Positions 13,874-16,304 of a DNA stretch of 16,304 nucleotides are shown in pieces (position 1 is the first letter of the stretch; the number at the start of each line of letters is the position of its first letter). The notes beneath the pieces were generated by a model. That model did no database searches. It had not been told where the DNA came from and saw only the letters and a list, made by a program, of their open reading frames with translations. Origin of the DNA: Bacillota bacterium. Lineage in GTDB: Bacteria; Bacillota_A; Clostridia; Clostridiales; Clostridiaceae. Position numbers and translations under genes: made by a program. The DNA lies in assembly GCA_021837545.1 (NCBI GenBank), contig JAKBFR010000051.1, positions 1 to 16,304 on the forward strand, in the 5' to 3' direction.

Positions 13874-13951
13874 GTATTGAGAGTTTTTTGCAAACAGTCA
13901 GGATATTATAAATATTTTGTTATATACAAATTGTGAGGTTATTAAAAATAC

Positions 13952-13978
13952 ATTTACTAATAATTATTATTAGTAAAT
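13952..13978. promoter_or_regulatory. 27-bp perfect palindrome, possible operator
   Basis: ATTTACTAATAAT and ATTATTAGTAAAT flank one central T. It ends 9 bases before the direct-repeat box of the propeller gene and has no T-run, so it looks like a binding site for a dimeric regulator. The other five boxed promoters have no such palindrome. Confidence 0.5.
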
Positions 13979-13987
13979 AGATTATCT

Positions 13988-14018
13988 TCATATTTTCTAC
14001 ATAATAAATTTTTATAAT
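13988..14018 (+). promoter_or_regulatory. Direct-repeat box and -10, promoter of the propeller gene
   Basis: TCATAT (13988-13993) and ACATAA (13999-14004) are 11 bp apart; TATAAT (14013-14018) starts 14 bp after the second half-site. The geometry is identical to the other five. Confidence 0.8.
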
Positions 14019-14062
14019 AAAAGAGAAAAAGAAACTTATAATTTAAGAAAGGATGAAGAAAA

Positions 14063-15136
14063 TTGATAAGAACAAAATATATAAAACTTATAGTAGCTTT
14101 TGCTATATTAACATTATCACTAACAGCTTGTAGTAATACACCGAAAGAAAATACTGCTACAGAACAAAATCAAAATCAAACTGGTGTAGAAGAGAAAACT
14201 CATTTTTATTATACTGCTAATGAAAGTGGTAGTGTATCTAAGATAGATGCTACAACCAACGAGGTTGTAGATACAATTAAAGAAGCTGATGGAGCCCCTC
14301 ATAACGTACAGGTTTCACCTGATGGTAAGGTAGTCGGCTACACATTAGCCGCTAAAATGACAGAAAATCAATCTAAAGATGGAAACATGGATATGAATAT
14401 GAATGGTTTTGCAGTGTTTTATGACACAGATACGGGAAAACTTATTAAAAAAGTTGAAGTAGGCAAACATCCAGCTCATGTAGTATTTACAGAGGACGGA
14501 AAATATGTACTAGTAACTAACAATGAAGATAATAATGTTTCTGTAATTGATGCAAAAACTTATAAGGCAATTAATGCGATAACAGTTGGTAAAGGGCCTC
14601 ATGGATTCCGTATCTCAAAAGACAGTAAATTTGCTTATGTAGCCAATATGGGTGAAGATACTATTAGTGTTGTTGATATTGAAAATAATAAGGAGGTTAA
14701 GAAAATTACAGTTGGAAAAACACCTGTTACAACAGGAATAACAAGTGATGGAAAAACTTTAGTTGCAACTGTAAATAATGAAAATATGCTTGCAATAATC
14801 GATTTAGCAACAGATAAAGTTGAGAAAGTGCCAGTAGACAAAGGACCAGCTCAAGTTTATATTGAATCCGATGATAAATATGCATTCGTAGCAAATCAAG
14901 GAACTGAAGAGCAACCATCTAATACAGTTTCAAAAATAGATATGGCAACTAAAAAAGTTGTTGCAACAATAGAAACTGGCAAGGGAGCTCATGGAGTAGT
15001 AGTTAGACCAGATAATAAATATGTTTATGTTACTAATATGTACGATGGAACTGTAAGTGTTATTGACAATAGTACAGATAAAGTTATTAAGACAACAAAA
15101 GTTGAAGGTGAATCAAATGGAATTAGTTACAGATAA
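14063..15136 (+). CDS. YVTN beta-propeller lipoprotein
   Basis: The start is TTG 14063 behind AAAGGATGAAG. The 357-residue product has a lipoprotein signal with lipobox LTAC (C23), so it is anchored outside the membrane. From about residue 48 it is a beta-propeller of some seven blades with the repeating pattern YVxNxxxxxVSVID, then a strand and a GKGPHGV-type turn. Several blades carry a His in that turn (APHNV, HPAHV, GPHGF, GAHGV), which would line one face of the propeller. A Met-rich loop (GNMDMNMNGF, about 110-119) lies in an early blade. Similar repeat proteins occur in surface layers and in copper- or nitrous-oxide-related systems. Here a metal-binding role is suggested by His, Met and the shared regulon promoter, but it is not shown. 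Monocistronic. Confidence 0.88.
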   Translation: MIRTKYIKLIVAFAILTLSLTACSNTPKENTATEQNQNQTGVEEKTHFYYTANESGSVSKIDATTNEVVDTIKEADGAPHNVQVSPDGKVVGYTLAAKMTENQSKDGNMDMNMNGFAVFYDTDTGKLIKKVEVGKHPAHVVFTEDGKYVLVTNNEDNNVSVIDAKTYKAINAITVGKGPHGFRISKDSKFAYVANMGEDTISVVDIENNKEVKKITVGKTPVTTGITSDGKTLVATVNNENMLAIIDLATDKVEKVPVDKGPAQVYIESDDKYAFVANQGTEEQPSNTVSKIDMATKKVVATIETGKGAHGVVVRPDNKYVYVTNMYDGTVSVIDNSTDKVIKTTKVEGESNGISYR

Positions 15137-15177
15137 ATAGCTTATTTGCGTAGTTTTATTAATTAAGCTAATAACAT

Positions 15178-15227
15178 AAAAAAAGTGTATTGAAGTCTAA
15201 ATAATTAGTCTTCAATACACTTTTTTT
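15178..15227. terminator. Bidirectional terminator between convergent genes
   Basis: GTGTATTGAAG (15185-15195) pairs with CTTCAATACAC (15210-15220), flanked by A's on one side and T's on the other. It serves the propeller gene on the plus strand and ftsX on the minus strand. Confidence 0.9.
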
Positions 15228-15242
15228 ATTTCTTTTATGTAT

Positions 15243-16136
15243 TTATACTTTTAAGAATTTAAATAAAGACCACGAGCTTCCAAGGCCTCCAATTAAAATT
15301 CCAACTAATATAAATTGCCACTGAAGAGTTTGAGTAATATAAGAAGGGGATAGCAAGTTTACTAAAAGTAAATTCTCATTTATTTTTACAAAAACCAATT
15401 TATAAACATAATATAGTAGAATATTAGCACTAATGGCTCCTATTAATCCTATAACTGCGCCTTCGATAATAAAGGGCCATCTTATAAACCAGTCAGTTGC
15501 ACCAACGAATTTCATAATTCCAATTTCTTTACGTCTTGAATATATAGTTAATTTTATGGTATTGCTAATTAGAAATATTGAAATTGAGACCATTAATATG
15601 AATAAAACAATTCCAAACCATTTTACACTTTTTGATATAGAAATTATCTTATCTGTAAACTCTTTATCATTACCAATAGACTCTATACCTTGCATAGTCT
15701 TTATTTGACTTATTACCTGTTCAGACACTTGAGGATCTTCCAATTTAATTATATATGAATTGGGTAGTGGATTATGTGAATCACCATAGCCATTTAATAA
15801 AGAACTATCGTTTTCAGATATTTGTTCAGTAAATTTCTTCAAAGCATCAGCTTTATCTTCAAATTGAATTTCTTTTACTCCAGAAATTTTCTTTAGTTCT
15901 TGTCCTATATTTTCTTGCTGAGTACTATTGATATTTTCTTCTAAAAATGCTTTTATTTCAATTTGTGATTGTACATTACTCATTCCTATATTTACATTTT
16001 GCATTAATATAAGGAAAATACCCATTATAAACAATGTTGCAGTCACAGTAACAGAAGAGGCTAAACTTATAGTTTTGTTTCTTCTCAAGCTTTTTATTGC
16101 ATCTATAATATAATGTTTAAATAAATTAATTATCAT
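15243..16136 (-). CDS. ftsX: Cell-division ABC transporter permease-like protein FtsX
   Basis: The start is ATG 16136 with AGGGGG (16152-16147) upstream, giving 297 residues beginning MIINLFKHYIIDAIKSLRRN, the typical clostridial FtsX start; ATG 16160 would add eight unlikely residues. It has a first transmembrane helix (about 25-45), a long extracellular domain (about 46-165) with the usual segments (IEIKAFLEEN, GVKEIQFEDKADALKKFT), and three C-terminal helices (about 172-195, 225-250, 270-290) of the FtsX/MacB fold. With FtsE it forms a complex that activates peptidoglycan hydrolases, in Gram-positives typically via PcsB- or CwlO-type enzymes. It is translationally coupled to ftsE by an 11-base overlap. 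Ordinary housekeeping gene, unrelated to the metal island. Confidence 0.95.
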   Translation of the reverse strand: MIINLFKHYIIDAIKSLRRNKTISLASSVTVTATLFIMGIFLILMQNVNIGMSNVQSQIEIKAFLEENINSTQQENIGQELKKISGVKEIQFEDKADALKKFTEQISENDSSLLNGYGDSHNPLPNSYIIKLEDPQVSEQVISQIKTMQGIESIGNDKEFTDKIISISKSVKWFGIVLFILMVSISIFLISNTIKLTIYSRRKEIGIMKFVGATDWFIRWPFIIEGAVIGLIGAISANILLYYVYKLVFVKINENLLLVNLLSPSYITQTLQWQFILVGILIGGLGSSWSLFKFLKV

Positions 16137-16304
16137 AATCGTAAGTCCCCCTAATTTCATCCCTTATTATCGTTCCATTTTCTATGGCAATTACTCTTTT
16201 TCTCATGGTATCTACAATATCTTTTGCATGAGTAGCCATAAGTATTGTTGTTCCATTTCCATTTACATTATTAAGAGTATCCATTATTCCCATAGCAGTT
16301 TCAG
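16126..16304 (-). CDS. ftsE: Cell-division ATP-binding protein FtsE, C-terminal part
   Basis: The minus-strand frame at the right edge encodes the last 58 residues of an ABC ATPase and stops at TAA (16128-16126). Visible are the helix after the D-loop (ETAMGIMDTLNNVN), the switch His in ILMATHAKDIV, and the FtsE-type end (TMRKRVIAIENGTIIRDE). The stop lies 11 bases inside ftsX, the usual ftsEX coupling. The Walker motifs lie outside the window. Confidence 0.93.
   Translation of the reverse strand, partial: ETAMGIMDTLNNVNGNGTTILMATHAKDIVDTMRKRVIAIENGTIIRDEIRGTYDYDN

Overview
The window comes from a low-GC, AT-rich Gram-positive bacterium, most likely a Clostridium. The support is strong AGGAGG-type ribosome sites with occasional TTG/GTG starts, clostridial-looking FtsE/FtsX, and PspA and Csp-like proteins. 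It starts inside a sensor kinase gene and ends inside ftsE.

Layout. 1-939 is the 3' part of a membrane sensor histidine kinase. 1315-3248 is a three-gene envelope-stress operon: Ser-rich membrane protein, PspA, Cys-cluster protein. 3249-3895 is gene-poor and holds a decayed peptidoglycan-binding gene on the minus strand. 3896-6438 carries two related genes: a short membrane-anchored cupredoxin, and a large HMA / TauE-SafE-like membrane / cupredoxin fusion. About 6560-10775 is a Tn554-family element with tnpA, tnpB and tnpC on the minus strand, flanked by imperfect inverted repeats. After it come an HMA metallochaperone-like gene and a small Cys/Met-rich membrane protein (10863-11411), a 77-residue Met/His-rich peptide (11627-11860), a subtilisin-like protease (12012-13271), a 20-cysteine Csp-like copper-storage protein (13416-13775) and a YVTN beta-propeller lipoprotein (14063-15136). 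ftsX and the end of ftsE lie convergently on the minus strand.

Main result. Six plus-strand promoters in the window have the same architecture: two half-sites of the type (T/A)CATAA exactly 11 bp apart, with a -10 hexamer starting exactly 14 bp after the start of the second half-site, and the box covering the place of a -35. They precede the Ser-rich/PspA operon, both cupredoxin genes, the HMA gene, the Met/His-rich gene and the propeller gene. This is how an OmpR/PhoB-type response regulator activates promoters, and the kinase at the left edge is the obvious candidate partner. The genes so marked, plus the Csp-like protein, look like a transition-metal (probably copper) handling and envelope-stress regulon: cytosolic capture (HMA, Csp), membrane transfer (SafE-like fusion), extracellular binding (cupredoxins, propeller) and membrane repair (PspA). 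The metal and the regulator-kinase pairing are inferred; the promoter pattern is read directly. The transposon sits inside this island and its right end stops about 36 bp before one of the boxes, leaving that promoter intact.
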